NCBI GenBank assembly: GCA_947490605.1
Contig: CANLHE010000005.1
Span: forward strand, 1 to 15,804
Source: Actinomycetota bacterium
GTDB taxonomy: Bacteria > Actinomycetota > Actinomycetes > Nanopelagicales > Nanopelagicaceae
Length of the DNA stretch: 15,804 bases
Direction of reading: 5' to 3'
Of the stretch, positions 1-7,790 are shown in pieces (positions within the stretch are counted from its first letter, which is position 1; each line of letters opens with the position of its first letter). The position numbers and the translations under genes are program-made. Under the pieces are notes generated by a model. The model made no database searches. It worked only from the letters and a program-made list of their open reading frames with translations, and was not told the origin of the DNA.

Positions 1-7
1 CAACCAT
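1..7 (-). CDS. possible start of an unidentified gene downstream of sucD (partial)
   Basis: Reading leftward from sucD, an AGGA motif (13-16) stands 5 nt before an ATG (complement of 5-7) that opens a frame beginning Met-Val and leaves the window at once. The spacing is right for a ribosome-binding site, and a gene would sit 18 nt behind the sucD stop, as expected in an operon. In many actinobacteria a DUF6350 membrane protein or purN follows sucCD, but two codons cannot identify it. The call rests only on the SD-ATG arrangement. Confidence 0.35.
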
Positions 8-25
8 TATTTTCCTATCTGCGAT

Positions 26-907
26 TTATCCATTCAATATCTTGCGCATCAAGTTAGCGGTTTCACTTGGTGTTTTACCAACCGCAACACCGACAGCCTC
101 TAATGCTTCTTTTTTCGCAGCAGCAGTGCCAGAGGAGCCAGAGACAATTGCGCCTGCATGTCCCATTGTTTTGCCCTCAGGTGCGGTAAATCCGGCAACA
201 TAACCAACAACAGGCTTGGTTACATACTCTTTAATAAATTGCGCAGCTCGCTCTTCGGCATCGCCACCAATCTCACCAATCATCACAATTGCTTTTGTCT
301 CTGGATCATCTTGGAAAGCTCGTAAGCAATCAATATGGGTGGTGCCAATAATTGGATCGCCACCAATTCCAACAGCGGTAGTAAATCCAAAATCTCTAAG
401 TTCAAACATCATTTGGTAAGTAAGAGTTCCAGATTTAGAAACTAAACCGATTTTTCCAGGACCGGTAATATCTGCTGGGATAATTCCTAGATTTGTTTTA
501 CCAGGGCTAATAATTCCAGGACAGTTTGGCCCAAGAATTTGTGTCTTACCTTTACTAACTGAGTAGGCATAAAAAGCTGCAACATCATGAACTGGAATTC
601 CTTCAGTAATAACTACAACTAACGGCATTACAGCATCAATCGCATCAATTACTGCTGCCTTTGCAAACTTTGGCGGCACAAAGACCACTGAAGCATTTGC
701 GCCAGTTGCTGTCATTGCTTCATTTACTGAATTAAAAACTGGAATTAATACGCCATCCATATCAACAGTTTGGCCACCTTTACCAGGGGTTACGCCACCG
801 ACAATTTTTGTTCCAGCCTTAAGCATTCGCTTGGTGTGCTTAGTACCTTCAGAGCCGGTCATACCCTGCACAATCACCTTGGTATTTTCAGTTACAAAAA
901 TTGCCAT
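26..907 (-). CDS. sucD: succinyl-CoA ligase, alpha subunit
   Basis: This 293-residue protein is the CoA-binding, phosphohistidine-carrying subunit of succinyl-CoA synthetase, which interconverts succinyl-CoA and succinate with substrate-level NTP formation in the TCA cycle in the cytoplasm. The N-terminal CoA-binding Rossmann domain has the VQGMTGSEG loop (about 13-21). The GPNCPGI motif is at 126-132, the partner glutamate in GEIGG is at about 212, and the phosphorylated histidine lies in TMGHAGAIV (His250). Its length is normal for the family. The ATG shares one base with the sucC stop codon (TAATG), so the two subunits are probably translationally coupled and made in equal amounts. A weak GGCGG lies upstream of the start. 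There is nothing unusual in the protein itself. Confidence 0.97.
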   Translation of the reverse strand: MAIFVTENTKVIVQGMTGSEGTKHTKRMLKAGTKIVGGVTPGKGGQTVDMDGVLIPVFNSVNEAMTATGANASVVFVPPKFAKAAVIDAIDAVMPLVVVITEGIPVHDVAAFYAYSVSKGKTQILGPNCPGIISPGKTNLGIIPADITGPGKIGLVSKSGTLTYQMMFELRDFGFTTAVGIGGDPIIGTTHIDCLRAFQDDPETKAIVMIGEIGGDAEERAAQFIKEYVTKPVVGYVAGFTAPEGKTMGHAGAIVSGSSGTAAAKKEALEAVGVAVGKTPSETANLMRKILNG

Positions 908-2067
908 TAGATTGCCGCCAACTCTGCTGCCTTTGCGGCGGCGCCATCCATAGTTTCTAGCTGCTGAATCAAAGGATGATTTGCATCATTTAATATCTTT
1001 CGGCCAAGTTCAACATTATTACCATCAAGACGAACCACAATTGGTTTAGTTGCCTTATCCCCAAGCATCGCAAGTGCTTGCACAATTCCATTTGCTACCG
1101 CATCACATGCGGTTATTCCACCAAATACATTTACAAATACGCTTCTAACATCAGAATCACCTAAAATAATTGATAATCCATTAGCCATAACTTCAGCTGA
1201 AGCTCCGCCACCGATATCTAAGAAGTTTGCAGGTTTTACGCCGTATTTTTCACCAGCGTATGCAACAACATCTAAGGTGCTCATTACTAATCCAGCACCA
1301 TTACCAATAATTCCAACTTGGCCATCTAATTTAACGTAATTTAAATCCTTCTCTTTTGCCAATTTTTCTAATGGATTAGTTGCCGCGTGGTCTACTAATA
1401 CCTCATGCTCTGGATGCCTAAAACCAGCATTATCATCTAACGTAACCTTGCCATCTAGGGCTACTACTTTTCCATCTACAGTTTTAACTAATGGATTAAT
1501 CTCCATCAATGTTGCATCCTCTTTAACAAATGCTTGCCATAATTTAATTAAAACTTCAGCAACTTGATCGATAACATCTGCCGGAAATTGTCCGCCCTTT
1601 ACGATTTCTAGAGCTTTTGCTTTATCAATACCAATATTTGGATCAATTCCAACTCTTGCTAATTTTTCTGGAGTTTTATGAGCAACCTCTTCAATTTCCA
1701 TACCGCCAGCAACGGAGGCCATAACTAAAAAGTTGCGGTTAGCTCTATCTAATAAAATTGCTAAGTAGTATTCAGATTCGATAGGTGCTGCTTGGGCAAT
1801 CATTACTTTATGAACAATATGACCCTTAATATCCATACCTAAAATTGCTTTTGCTTTTTCTTTAGCATCCTCTGCATTTTCAGCAAGCTTCACGCCGCCG
1901 GCTTTTCCTCGGCCACCAACTTTTACTTGCGCTTTAACAACAACCTTGCCACCAATTTTTGCAGCGGCTGCGTGTGCTTCTTCTGGAGTAGTAGCAACTG
2001 CGCCAGCTAAAACTGGAATTTGATGGGACTCAAATAGATCGCGTGCTTGATACTCAAAAAGATCCAC
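907..2067 (-). CDS. sucC: succinyl-CoA ligase [ADP/GDP-forming], beta subunit
   Basis: This 386-residue ATP-grasp subunit binds the nucleotide and partners SucD in the TCA cycle. It starts with the family signature [12 protein letters not shown]. The nucleotide-binding lysine stretch with [13 protein letters not shown] is at about 48-60, the metal-binding MEINPLV at 188-194, and the C-terminal CoA-ligase domain with [12 protein letters not shown] (256-266) and [10 protein letters not shown] (313-322). The start codon is GTG, chosen because the family N-terminus begins exactly here and a GGGGA lies about 7 nt upstream. The gene follows pcrA in the same direction after 62 nt with no convincing terminator, so it may be reached by readthrough from pcrA as well as by its own promoter. 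The pcrA (uvrD1)-sucC-sucD neighbourhood is known from mycobacteria. Confidence 0.97.
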   Translation of the reverse strand: MDLFEYQARDLFESHQIPVLAGAVATTPEEAHAAAAKIGGKVVVKAQVKVGGRGKAGGVKLAENAEDAKEKAKAILGMDIKGHIVHKVMIAQAAPIESEYYLAILLDRANRNFLVMASVAGGMEIEEVAHKTPEKLARVGIDPNIGIDKAKALEIVKGGQFPADVIDQVAEVLIKLWQAFVKEDATLMEINPLVKTVDGKVVALDGKVTLDDNAGFRHPEHEVLVDHAATNPLEKLAKEKDLNYVKLDGQVGIIGNGAGLVMSTLDVVAYAGEKYGVKPANFLDIGGGASAEVMANGLSIILGDSDVRSVFVNVFGGITACDAVANGIVQALAMLGDKATKPIVVRLDGNNVELGRKILNDANHPLIQQLETMDGAAAKAAELAAI

Positions 2068-2129
2068 TAATTATCCCCGATCAAGTTTTACTGCGTAAGG
2101 TGGTAATAGTAATGAGAAAGTGAGTAAAT

Positions 2130-4343
2130 TTATAATTTCTCAACTGGTGCATAGCGCAGTAGTAGTCGCTTCTCACCAAATGAGCCAAAATTAATGGTTG
2201 CCTCTGCTCGATCACCGTCACCAGTCACAGCAACCACAGTTCCCAATCCGAAAGTGTCATGTGAAACCCGCTCGCCAACTTCTAGTTGCATAGTGCTACT
2301 TATTTTTCCAGTTGCTTTTGCTGGGGCAAATGTTCGCCGAACTGAAGTTTTGATAGTTGGCATTCTTTCTTGCGCTTGATTCCACTCAATTACCGAATCT
2401 GGAATCTCACTTAAAAATCTAGATGGTGCGTTGTAATTTGGTGCACCCCAGGAAGAGCGATACTCAGCTCTAGTTATAAATAAATTCTCTCTTGCTCTAG
2501 TTAGACCAACATATGCAAGGCGACGTTCTTCTTGTAACTCCTCTGGGTCACCAAGAGTTCTAGAGTGAGGAAATATTCCTTCCTCCATTCCTGTTAAGAA
2601 AACAGTTGGGAACTCAAGACCCTTGGCGGTATGAAGTGTCATCATTGTTACTACTCCACCATGATCCTCACCATCTGGTATTTGATCAGCATCTGCAACA
2701 AGAGATACATCTTCTAAAAATCCAACAAGTGAAATCTCTTCTCCTTCTTCTACTTCACCCTCTTCATACTCAGTTGCTACTGCAATTAATTCCTCTAAGT
2801 TTTCTACTCTCACCTCATCTTGTGGATCTTTGCTCTGGTTTAATTCAGTCAACAACCCAGATTGCTCCAGAACTGCTTGGGCAATAACAGAGGGCCTAGT
2901 TTTTGCCTCAACCAAAGTTTGGAGTGATTGAATTAATTTAACAAAATCAATCAGTGATACTGAAGATCGTTGTGCTAACTCACTATTTTTTTCTACCTCA
3001 CAAAGTGACTGCCAAAATGTTAAGTTGTTCGCTTGTGAATAAAGATCAAGCTGATCAAGTGCGCGGTCGCCAATTCCTCGTTTTGGCGTATTAATAATCC
3101 TTCGCATCGAGACCTCATCATTTGGATTAACGATTACTCGAAGATAAGCCAGAAAATCTTTTATCTCTTTACGCTCATAAAATCTAACCCCGCCAACAAC
3201 TTTGTATGGAATACCAACCCGCATAAAGACCTCTTCGAAAACACGAGATTGGGCGTTAGTTCGATAAAAAATTGCGGTATCACCAGGATTTGATTTTCCT
3301 AAACCACGAAGCCGGCCAATTTCTCTGACCACAAAATCTGCTTCATCATGCTCACTTTCAGCAACATGACCAGTAATGATTTCACCTGTACCGGCATCTG
3401 ACCATAAGTTTTTTTCTTTTCGGTTATCATTATTTGAAATCACTGCATTTGCTGCATTTAAAATATTTTGGGTGGAGCGATAATTTTGTTCTAATAAAAT
3501 CGTTTTAGCACTTGGATAATCTGCTTCAAACTGCAAGATATTGCGAATATTTGCGCCACGAAAAGCATAAATAGATTGATCAGCATCACCAACCACGCAA
3601 AGTTCAGCAACTGGCATGCCATCCTGCTCACTTCCGACCAGCTCTTTAATCAATACATACTGGGCATGATTTGTATCTTGATACTCATCTACCAAAATAT
3701 GCTTAAAGCGAGAGCGATACTTAGCCTTTACCTCTGGCTGCCTTTGTAATACTTCAACTGTTTTGGCAATTAGATCATCAAAATCCATTGAGTTAGCACC
3801 TGTTAATCGCTTTTGATAAATTGCAAAAACCTGTGCCACGATCTCTTGGAATTGATCTTTGGCTTGATTTACATAATCTGCTGGACCCATTAACTCATTT
3901 TTTGCTTGTGAGATTAATGATGCAACTGCCCGGGGGGCATATCGCTTCGCATCTAAATTCATATCCCGCATAACTAAAGTAATTAGCCGCAGTGAATCAC
4001 TTTGATCATAAATTGTGAATGAGTTTGTATAGCCGAGTAAAGATGCTTCTTTGCGCAAAATACGAACACAGGCAGAGTGAAAAGTTGATACCCACATCAT
4101 CTTGGCGCGATCACCAACTAATTCAGCAACTCGTTCCTTCATTTCACCAGCTGCTTTATTTGTAAAGGTAATTGCTAAAACCTCATATGGTGAGACATTT
4201 CGCTCAGCTAGTAGGTAGGCAATTCTTCTAGTTAAAACTCTAGTTTTGCCAGAACCAGCACCAGCCACAACAAGCAATGGCGTGCCCTCGTGTTTAACCG
4301 CTGCTAATTGCTGCGGATTTAAACCTTCGGTTAGTGCGGTCAT
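2130..4343 (-). CDS. pcrA: ATP-dependent DNA helicase PcrA/UvrD1 (superfamily 1A)
   Basis: This is a 3'-5' SF1A helicase of about 737 residues acting in nucleotide excision repair, replication restart and removal of stalled RNA polymerase. All motifs are visible: Q-motif LNPQQ (8-12), Walker A GAGSGKT (28-34), Ia ITFTNKAAGEM, II VDEYQDT (218-224), III GDADQSIYAFRGA (252-264), IV QNYRS (286-290), V TLHTAKGLEF and VI YVGLTRARE. The last 50 or so residues (GERVSHDTFGLGTVV onward) form the Tudor-like PcrA tail that binds RNA polymerase. The open frame continues upstream to 4538, but those 65 codons have no family similarity and run antisense through the deacetylase gene. I therefore place the start at the ATG at 4343, just before LNPQQ. 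No Shine-Dalgarno is present; a TAGACT hexamer 7 nt upstream suggests a leaderless mRNA. Confidence 0.96.
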   Translation of the reverse strand: MTALTEGLNPQQLAAVKHEGTPLLVVAGAGSGKTRVLTRRIAYLLAERNVSPYEVLAITFTNKAAGEMKERVAELVGDRAKMMWVSTFHSACVRILRKEASLLGYTNSFTIYDQSDSLRLITLVMRDMNLDAKRYAPRAVASLISQAKNELMGPADYVNQAKDQFQEIVAQVFAIYQKRLTGANSMDFDDLIAKTVEVLQRQPEVKAKYRSRFKHILVDEYQDTNHAQYVLIKELVGSEQDGMPVAELCVVGDADQSIYAFRGANIRNILQFEADYPSAKTILLEQNYRSTQNILNAANAVISNNDNRKEKNLWSDAGTGEIITGHVAESEHDEADFVVREIGRLRGLGKSNPGDTAIFYRTNAQSRVFEEVFMRVGIPYKVVGGVRFYERKEIKDFLAYLRVIVNPNDEVSMRRIINTPKRGIGDRALDQLDLYSQANNLTFWQSLCEVEKNSELAQRSSVSLIDFVKLIQSLQTLVEAKTRPSVIAQAVLEQSGLLTELNQSKDPQDEVRVENLEELIAVATEYEEGEVEEGEEISLVGFLEDVSLVADADQIPDGEDHGGVVTMMTLHTAKGLEFPTVFLTGMEEGIFPHSRTLGDPEELQEERRLAYVGLTRARENLFITRAEYRSSWGAPNYNAPSRFLSEIPDSVIEWNQAQERMPTIKTSVRRTFAPAKATGKISSTMQLEVGERVSHDTFGLGTVVAVTGDGDRAEATINFGSFGEKRLLLRYAPVEKL

Positions 4344-4350
4344 ATTGATA

Positions 4351-4378
4351 AGTCTATCGGTGGGTAAGACAGTGGTAA
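4351..4378 (-). promoter_or_regulatory. predicted leaderless promoter of pcrA
   Basis: On the minus strand a TAGACT -10 hexamer (4351-4356) lies 7 nt before the pcrA ATG, which would put the transcription start on the initiation codon. A TTACCA (4373-4378; 4 of 6 matches to TTGACA) stands 16 nt further upstream. No purine-rich ribosome-binding site precedes the ATG. This is a prediction from position and motif only. Confidence 0.5.
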
Positions 4379-4393
4379 TTGCTGCGGTAATGT
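4366..4393 (+). promoter_or_regulatory. predicted leaderless promoter of the PIG-L deacetylase gene
   Basis: TAATGT (4388-4393) fits the TANNNT -10 pattern and ends 8 nt before the ATG at 4402. AAGACA (4366-4371) sits at a 16-nt spacing as a possible -35. The element interlocks with the opposing pcrA promoter, so polymerase could probably not occupy both at once. Confidence 0.42.
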
Positions 4394-4401
4394 TGGCACC
4401 G

Positions 4402-5127
4402 ATGGAGCCAATAGAAGATAGCCAGATAGAGCGAGTATTAGTTGTAACTGCGCACCCAGATGATTGTGACTTTGGTGCTGCTGGGACTATTGCGCTTTGG
4501 ACTGCGAAAGGAATAAAGGTTTCATATTGCATATGCACAAATGGTGATCAAGGTGGCGAAGATCCAACTGTTCCAAGAGATGAGATGCCAAAGATCCGCC
4601 AACGAGAGCAACGCGAAGCTGGTCTTGCAGTTGGTGTAGACGATATTACTTTTCTAAATTACCGCGATGGTTGGTTAGTGCCAACAATTGAACTGCGCAA
4701 AGATATTGTCAGACAAATCCGAATTTCAAAACCTGATCGCATGCTAATTCAATCTCCAGATCGGAATTGGGATCGCTTATTTGCTTCCCACCCAGATCAT
4801 ATGGCAGCTGGTGAAGCAGCAATTCAAGCGGTTTATCCTGATTCACGAAATGCTTTTGCATTTGAAGATTTATTAAATGATGAAAGATTACAACCTTGGC
4901 GAGTAAAAGAGGTTTGGGTTATGTCTACCCAAAATCCAGATCACTTTATTGATATCACAACTACTTTCGATAAAAAAATGAAAGCCTTGCATTCACATGT
5001 AAGCCAAACAGCACATAATGAAAATTTAGAAAATATGGTCCGTGAGTGGGGCGAAAAAAACGCTCTAGCCAACAATCTGCCGACTGGTTCTGTGGCGGAA
5101 GTTTTTAAAATTGTTAATACAAATTAA
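4402..5127 (+). CDS. PIG-L family zinc-dependent N-deacetylase (MshB/LmbE-like superfamily)
   Basis: This is a cytoplasmic metal-dependent deacetylase of about 241 residues. The superfamily removes acetyl groups from N-acetylglucosamine-type substrates, including mycothiol precursors and conjugates. The zinc motif AHPDD is at 17-21, with a second metal-ligand motif HPDH at 130-133. The stretch DFGAAGTIALWTAKGI matches a common actinobacterial subfamily distinct from MshB and Mca, so the substrate is unknown. The frame is open further upstream to 4246, but that part overlaps pcrA and is not deacetylase-like. The ATG at 4402 (MEPIED) best fits the fold and the upstream TAATGT; an ATG at 4390 is an alternative. 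It is the only plus-strand gene here, is divergent from pcrA, and its TAA overlaps the stop of the convergent prolyl isomerase gene. Confidence 0.88.
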   Translation: MEPIEDSQIERVLVVTAHPDDCDFGAAGTIALWTAKGIKVSYCICTNGDQGGEDPTVPRDEMPKIRQREQREAGLAVGVDDITFLNYRDGWLVPTIELRKDIVRQIRISKPDRMLIQSPDRNWDRLFASHPDHMAAGEAAIQAVYPDSRNAFAFEDLLNDERLQPWRVKEVWVMSTQNPDHFIDITTTFDKKMKALHSHVSQTAHNENLENMVREWGEKNALANNLPTGSVAEVFKIVNTN

Positions 5128-5130
5128 CGA
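5111..5130. terminator. candidate bidirectional terminator over the convergent stop codons
   Basis: GTTAAT (5113-5118) pairs with ATTAAC (5123-5128) around a 4-nt ACAA loop, and the stem extends by a wobble and one A-T pair to 5111/5130. Both stop codons lie in it. On the plus strand a T-run (GCTTTTTC, 5136-5143) follows after a short gap. On the minus strand TTTTAAAAAC follows directly. The stem is AT-rich and therefore weak, so this is a candidate only. Confidence 0.35.
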
Positions 5131-5783
5131 ACGGTTGCTTTTTCAATCGCAATTTTAATACGTGGCTTACCGACTGGTTTATTTTCTTCAGTACCGTTAT
5201 CTACAATTACTTTTACAATTTCTAATCCGCTAATTACCTTACCCCAGATTGAGTAGTTCGGATCAAGAGTTGTGTCATTTGCCATAATAAAAAATTGACT
5301 ACCATTTTGATTTTTACTACCAGGGTTTGCCATGGCAACAGAACCCACTGGATAATTTTTCTCTGTTGGGCTTGGTAAATTTTCATCTTTAAATGTAAAT
5401 GGTGGCCCACCAAAACCAGAAGCGGTTGGATCTCCACACTGTAGCAATGAAGCAGTTCCAGAACTAATCATTCGATGACAAATAGACATGTCATAAAACC
5501 CAGATTTAATCAAACCAATCAACATCGATGTAGTAACTGGTGCATTCTTACTATTTGCTTCGATCACTATTTTTCCGCAATTTGTATTTAATGTAATTAT
5601 TTTATTTTTTGAAGATTTACTTACTTTAGGAATCGAGACTTTCTTCTCGCGGTGCGCAACTGCAGAAGTTTCATCACATACAACTTTTGTTGTCGGCTCA
5701 ACTGCGCTTGCAATTGTTGAAAATCCAGCAGTAAAAATAACAAAGGTAGCAACGACTGCAGCCGCTTTTGTTATTTTTCTCAT
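5124..5783 (-). CDS. secreted cyclophilin-type peptidyl-prolyl cis-trans isomerase
   Basis: This 219-residue protein is predicted to be exported and to catalyse proline isomerisation in folding of cell-envelope or secreted proteins. Residues 1-27 form a signal peptide (MRKITK, then a hydrophobic core, then the signal-peptidase-I-like ending ASA). No lipobox cysteine follows. A Lys/Ser-rich linker (about 47-61) leads into the cyclophilin domain: CHRMI (Arg104 corresponds to the catalytic arginine), LQCGDPTASGFGG (114-126), GSVAMANPG (147-155) and NGSQFFI (160-166). The ATG at 5783 is preferred over a TTG two codons upstream because a TAAACT hexamer ends 6 nt before the ATG. The gene is convergent with the deacetylase, sharing the four bases TTAA at the stop codons. 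It stands alone behind guaB3 after a 94-nt gap. Confidence 0.9.
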   Translation of the reverse strand: MRKITKAAAVVATFVIFTAGFSTIASAVEPTTKVVCDETSAVAHREKKVSIPKVSKSSKNKIITLNTNCGKIVIEANSKNAPVTTSMLIGLIKSGFYDMSICHRMISSGTASLLQCGDPTASGFGGPPFTFKDENLPSPTEKNYPVGSVAMANPGSKNQNGSQFFIMANDTTLDPNYSIWGKVISGLEIVKVIVDNGTEENKPVGKPRIKIAIEKATVR

Positions 5784-5789
5784 GGCCAA

Positions 5790-5795
5790 AGTTTA
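5790..5795 (-). promoter_or_regulatory. predicted -10 element of the prolyl isomerase gene
   Basis: TAAACT on the minus strand ends 6 nt before the ATG at 5783, with no Shine-Dalgarno between. This is the same leaderless arrangement as at pcrA and guaB3. The -35 region is poor (TTCATT at best). Confidence 0.42.
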
Positions 5796-5811
5796 ATCAA
5801 CTATTTTGATT
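5795..5811. repeat. inverted repeat AATCAA-N5-TTGATT upstream of the prolyl isomerase gene
   Basis: A perfect 6-bp inverted repeat with a 5-nt CTATT spacer abuts the predicted -10 element. It occupies the spacer region of the promoter, where a repressor could bind. The region is very AT-rich, so a chance occurrence is quite possible. Confidence 0.3.
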
Positions 5812-5877
5812 TAATGAAATTAAATTGGCGATTAATGCCATTTACTATCTAACTTTAAGTGATTTCACAGACTTCTA

Positions 5878-6987
5878 CTAAGGTTGAATTACAACCTCAA
5901 CGCGTTGAAACTCTTTTAAATCTGAATAGCCACAGGTTGCCATTGAACGGCGAAGTGCCCCAAATAGATTCATCGATCCATCCGAAGTATTTGAGGGGCC
6001 AGTTAAAACTTCATTAAGTGTGCCAACAGTGCCAACTTGAACACGATTACCTCTTGGCAGTTCGCCATGGTGTGCCTCTAATCCCCAGTGCCATCCTTTA
6101 CCAGGTGCCTCTGCAGCTTTAGCAAGAGGTGATCCCATCATGATTGCATCCGCACCACATGCGACAGCTTTTGCAATCTCACCGCTGGTACTAACTGAAC
6201 CATCTGCAATTACATGAACATAACGTCCACCAGATTCATCTAAATAATCACGGCGAGCAGATGCAACCTCAGCCACTGCAGATGCCATTGGCACAGAAAT
6301 TCCCAACACAGTTTTTGTAGTGTGTGCAGAGCCGCCGCCGAAGCCAACTAATACACCAGCTGCGCCAGATCTCATTAAGTGCAGTGCGCCTTGCGCAGTT
6401 GCACAGCCACCAACAATTACCGGTACATCTAACTCATAAATAAACTTCTTTAAATTAAGGGGCGCAGTTTTATCAGAAACATGCTCTGCCGAAACTGTTG
6501 TGCCACGAATAACGAAGATATCAACACCAGCATCTAAAACTGCTTTATGAAATTCAGCTGTGCGCTGTGGTGATAAAGCGCCAGCAACAGTGACACCAGC
6601 TGCTCTGATTTGCGCAAGCCGTTCTTTAATTAGCGTTGGTTGAATTGGTGCGGCGTAAATTTCTTGCATTTTCTTAATTGCTTTATCTTGGGAAAGCTTT
6701 GCCATCTCAGATAATTGTTTATCAGCATCTTCATATCTTGTCCAAATACCTTCAAGATTCAAAACACCAAGACCGCCAGCTTTACCAATTGCAATCGCAG
6801 TCTCTGGTGAAACAACTGAGTCCATGGGGGCAGCTAAAAATGGTAAATCAAATTTATATGCATCAATCTGCCAAGTTATTGAAACCTCTTCTGGGTCACG
6901 TGTTCGACGAGATGGAACAATTGCAATCTCATCAAATGAGTATGCCGCTCTGGCTCGCTTGCCAGGGCCTAATTCAATATCGGACAT
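5878..6987 (-). CDS. guaB3: GuaB3 family IMP dehydrogenase-related protein
   Basis: This is a TIM-barrel protein of 369 residues in the IMPDH/GMP reductase superfamily and lacks the CBS pair of classical IMPDH. The opening (GKRARAAYSFDEIAIVPS) and LNLEGIWTRYED (77-87) are typical of the actinobacterial GuaB3 group. The phosphate-binding segment IADG (260-263) and MMGSPLA (283-289) are kept. The catalytic-loop sequence reads GFGGGSAHTT (215-224): the position of the IMPDH nucleophile cysteine in GxGSxCTT is His222. Classical IMP dehydrogenation therefore seems unlikely for this protein, and its role is unsettled; mycobacterial GuaB3 is reported to be inactive as an IMPDH. The start at ATG 6987 fits the family N-terminus and is preceded by TACGAT at 7 nt and no Shine-Dalgarno. 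In many actinobacteria guaB2 lies directly upstream; here a ROK kinase does. Confidence 0.93.
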   Translation of the reverse strand: MSDIELGPGKRARAAYSFDEIAIVPSRRTRDPEEVSITWQIDAYKFDLPFLAAPMDSVVSPETAIAIGKAGGLGVLNLEGIWTRYEDADKQLSEMAKLSQDKAIKKMQEIYAAPIQPTLIKERLAQIRAAGVTVAGALSPQRTAEFHKAVLDAGVDIFVIRGTTVSAEHVSDKTAPLNLKKFIYELDVPVIVGGCATAQGALHLMRSGAAGVLVGFGGGSAHTTKTVLGISVPMASAVAEVASARRDYLDESGGRYVHVIADGSVSTSGEIAKAVACGADAIMMGSPLAKAAEAPGKGWHWGLEAHHGELPRGNRVQVGTVGTLNEVLTGPSNTSDGSMNLFGALRRSMATCGYSDLKEFQRVEVVIQP

Positions 6988-6994
6988 ATAACCA

Positions 6995-7000
6995 ATCGTA
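6995..7000 (-). promoter_or_regulatory. predicted -10 element of guaB3
   Basis: TACGAT on the minus strand ends 7 nt before the guaB3 ATG. TCAACA, 16 nt further upstream, is a possible -35 with 4 of 6 matches. No ribosome-binding site is visible, which fits a leaderless transcript and gives guaB3 a promoter separate from the ROK kinase gene. Confidence 0.45.
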
Positions 7001-7025
7001 TCTGTTGTAAGTAATCTGTTGAAAT

Positions 7026-7778
7026 CTAGGCTCTTAAATCCCAGGCTTTAACCCCACCTGAGACACCAGCTGAGTTTGGAATTATCTTCACTTTATAATC
7101 AAAACTTTTAAGGGCTGATTTACTTATTCGCTGCGCATTTCCGCCGCCGATATATAACTTATCCCAAACAATCATTGGGTATAACTCCTGTATCAAACTT
7201 TTAACTCTCCTTGACCATAATTGATTACCCATTCGTCGCCTTGAAATCTCACCAATCCAAGCATCAATTGATTTTCCATAACGAATAGTTGCGTGAGAGA
7301 TTTCAAGATGCGGGGCTAGTTTGCCATCGTTAAATATGGCACTACCTAGGCCGGTACCAAAGGTAAGTACGGTTTCTAAGCCAATACCAGTTATGACTGC
7401 TGCGCCATGTACCTCAGCATCATTTAAAACCAAGGTTGGCAGTTTAAGTTTGTTATTCAAAGCCTTCTGCATATCAAAGCCATACCAAGCTTTTTTAAGC
7501 GCTGGATCAATCGCACTTCTTGGTCCATTTTTGTTTATGTAATGCGGAATCACTACAACTTTTCCGTTTCGAATCATCCCGGGCAGGCCAACTGTTACTC
7601 GTTTAATTCGATGATCTGCTGCAACAAAATCTTTGACAATTGAAATCAATAAATTAGGTGATAGCGGGTATGGTGTTTTTAAATATGGAAAATCAATTAA
7701 AACTTTGCCACTCTTATCAAGCACAGAGGCCTTGATCCCAGTGCCGCCGAAATCTACGGCTAGCGTTGTAGCTTTCAC
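7026..7778 (-). CDS. ROK family sugar kinase, polyphosphate glucokinase-like
   Basis: This is a cytoplasmic ROK-fold kinase of 250 residues, the size of actinobacterial polyphosphate glucokinases, which phosphorylate glucose with polyphosphate or ATP. The phosphate loop is DFGGTGIK (9-16), the catalytic aspartate is in LNDAEVHGAA (Asp120), and TFGTGLGSAIFNDGKL (139-154) matches the polyphosphate glucokinase pattern. Its GGGNAQR loop is near the C-terminus. The zinc-binding CxCGxxGC motif of many ROK proteins is absent, as in PpgK. Segments 162-190 (SHATIRYGK onward) diverge from typical PpgK, so the substrate is not certain. The start codon is GTG; TAACAT ends 6 nt before it and no Shine-Dalgarno is present. 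It lies between groEL (61-nt gap) and guaB3. Confidence 0.85.
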   Translation of the reverse strand: MKATTLAVDFGGTGIKASVLDKSGKVLIDFPYLKTPYPLSPNLLISIVKDFVAADHRIKRVTVGLPGMIRNGKVVVIPHYINKNGPRSAIDPALKKAWYGFDMQKALNNKLKLPTLVLNDAEVHGAAVITGIGLETVLTFGTGLGSAIFNDGKLAPHLEISHATIRYGKSIDAWIGEISRRRMGNQLWSRRVKSLIQELYPMIVWDKLYIGGGNAQRISKSALKSFDYKVKIIPNSAGVSGGVKAWDLRA

Positions 7779-7784
7779 CGATTG

Positions 7785-7790
7785 ATGTTA
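7785..7790 (-). promoter_or_regulatory. predicted -10 element of the ROK kinase gene
   Basis: TAACAT on the minus strand ends 6 nt before the GTG start, so transcription would begin at the start codon. A TTCTCA about 18 nt upstream is a weak -35 candidate. Three bases of the element are shared with the adjacent 12-bp palindrome. Confidence 0.42.

Noticed and set aside
2068..2129. sucC promoter (TACTAT hexamer and GATAAT near the start)
   Set aside because: No -35 element fits TACTAT and GATAAT is too close to the GTG, so I could not support a specific promoter.
4246..4401. N-terminal extension of the PIG-L deacetylase frame
   Set aside because: It lies antisense inside the 5' part of pcrA and shows no deacetylase features; the fold begins after 4402.
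4344..4538. N-terminal extension of the pcrA frame by 65 codons
   Set aside because: It has no helicase similarity, runs antisense through the deacetylase including its AHPDD motif, and the family N-terminus fits the ATG at 4343.
5234..5437. Second minus-strand frame inside the prolyl isomerase gene
   Set aside because: It is an out-of-frame shadow of the cyclophilin domain without protein-like features.
5784..5789. TTG at 5789 as start of the prolyl isomerase
   Set aside because: The ATG two codons later lies at the right distance from a TAAACT -10 element, and no ribosome-binding site supports the TTG.
5826..5840. TGGC-N7-GCCA hairpin as terminator of guaB3
   Set aside because: The stem is only 4 bp with a 7-nt loop and no clean T-run follows; too weak to call.
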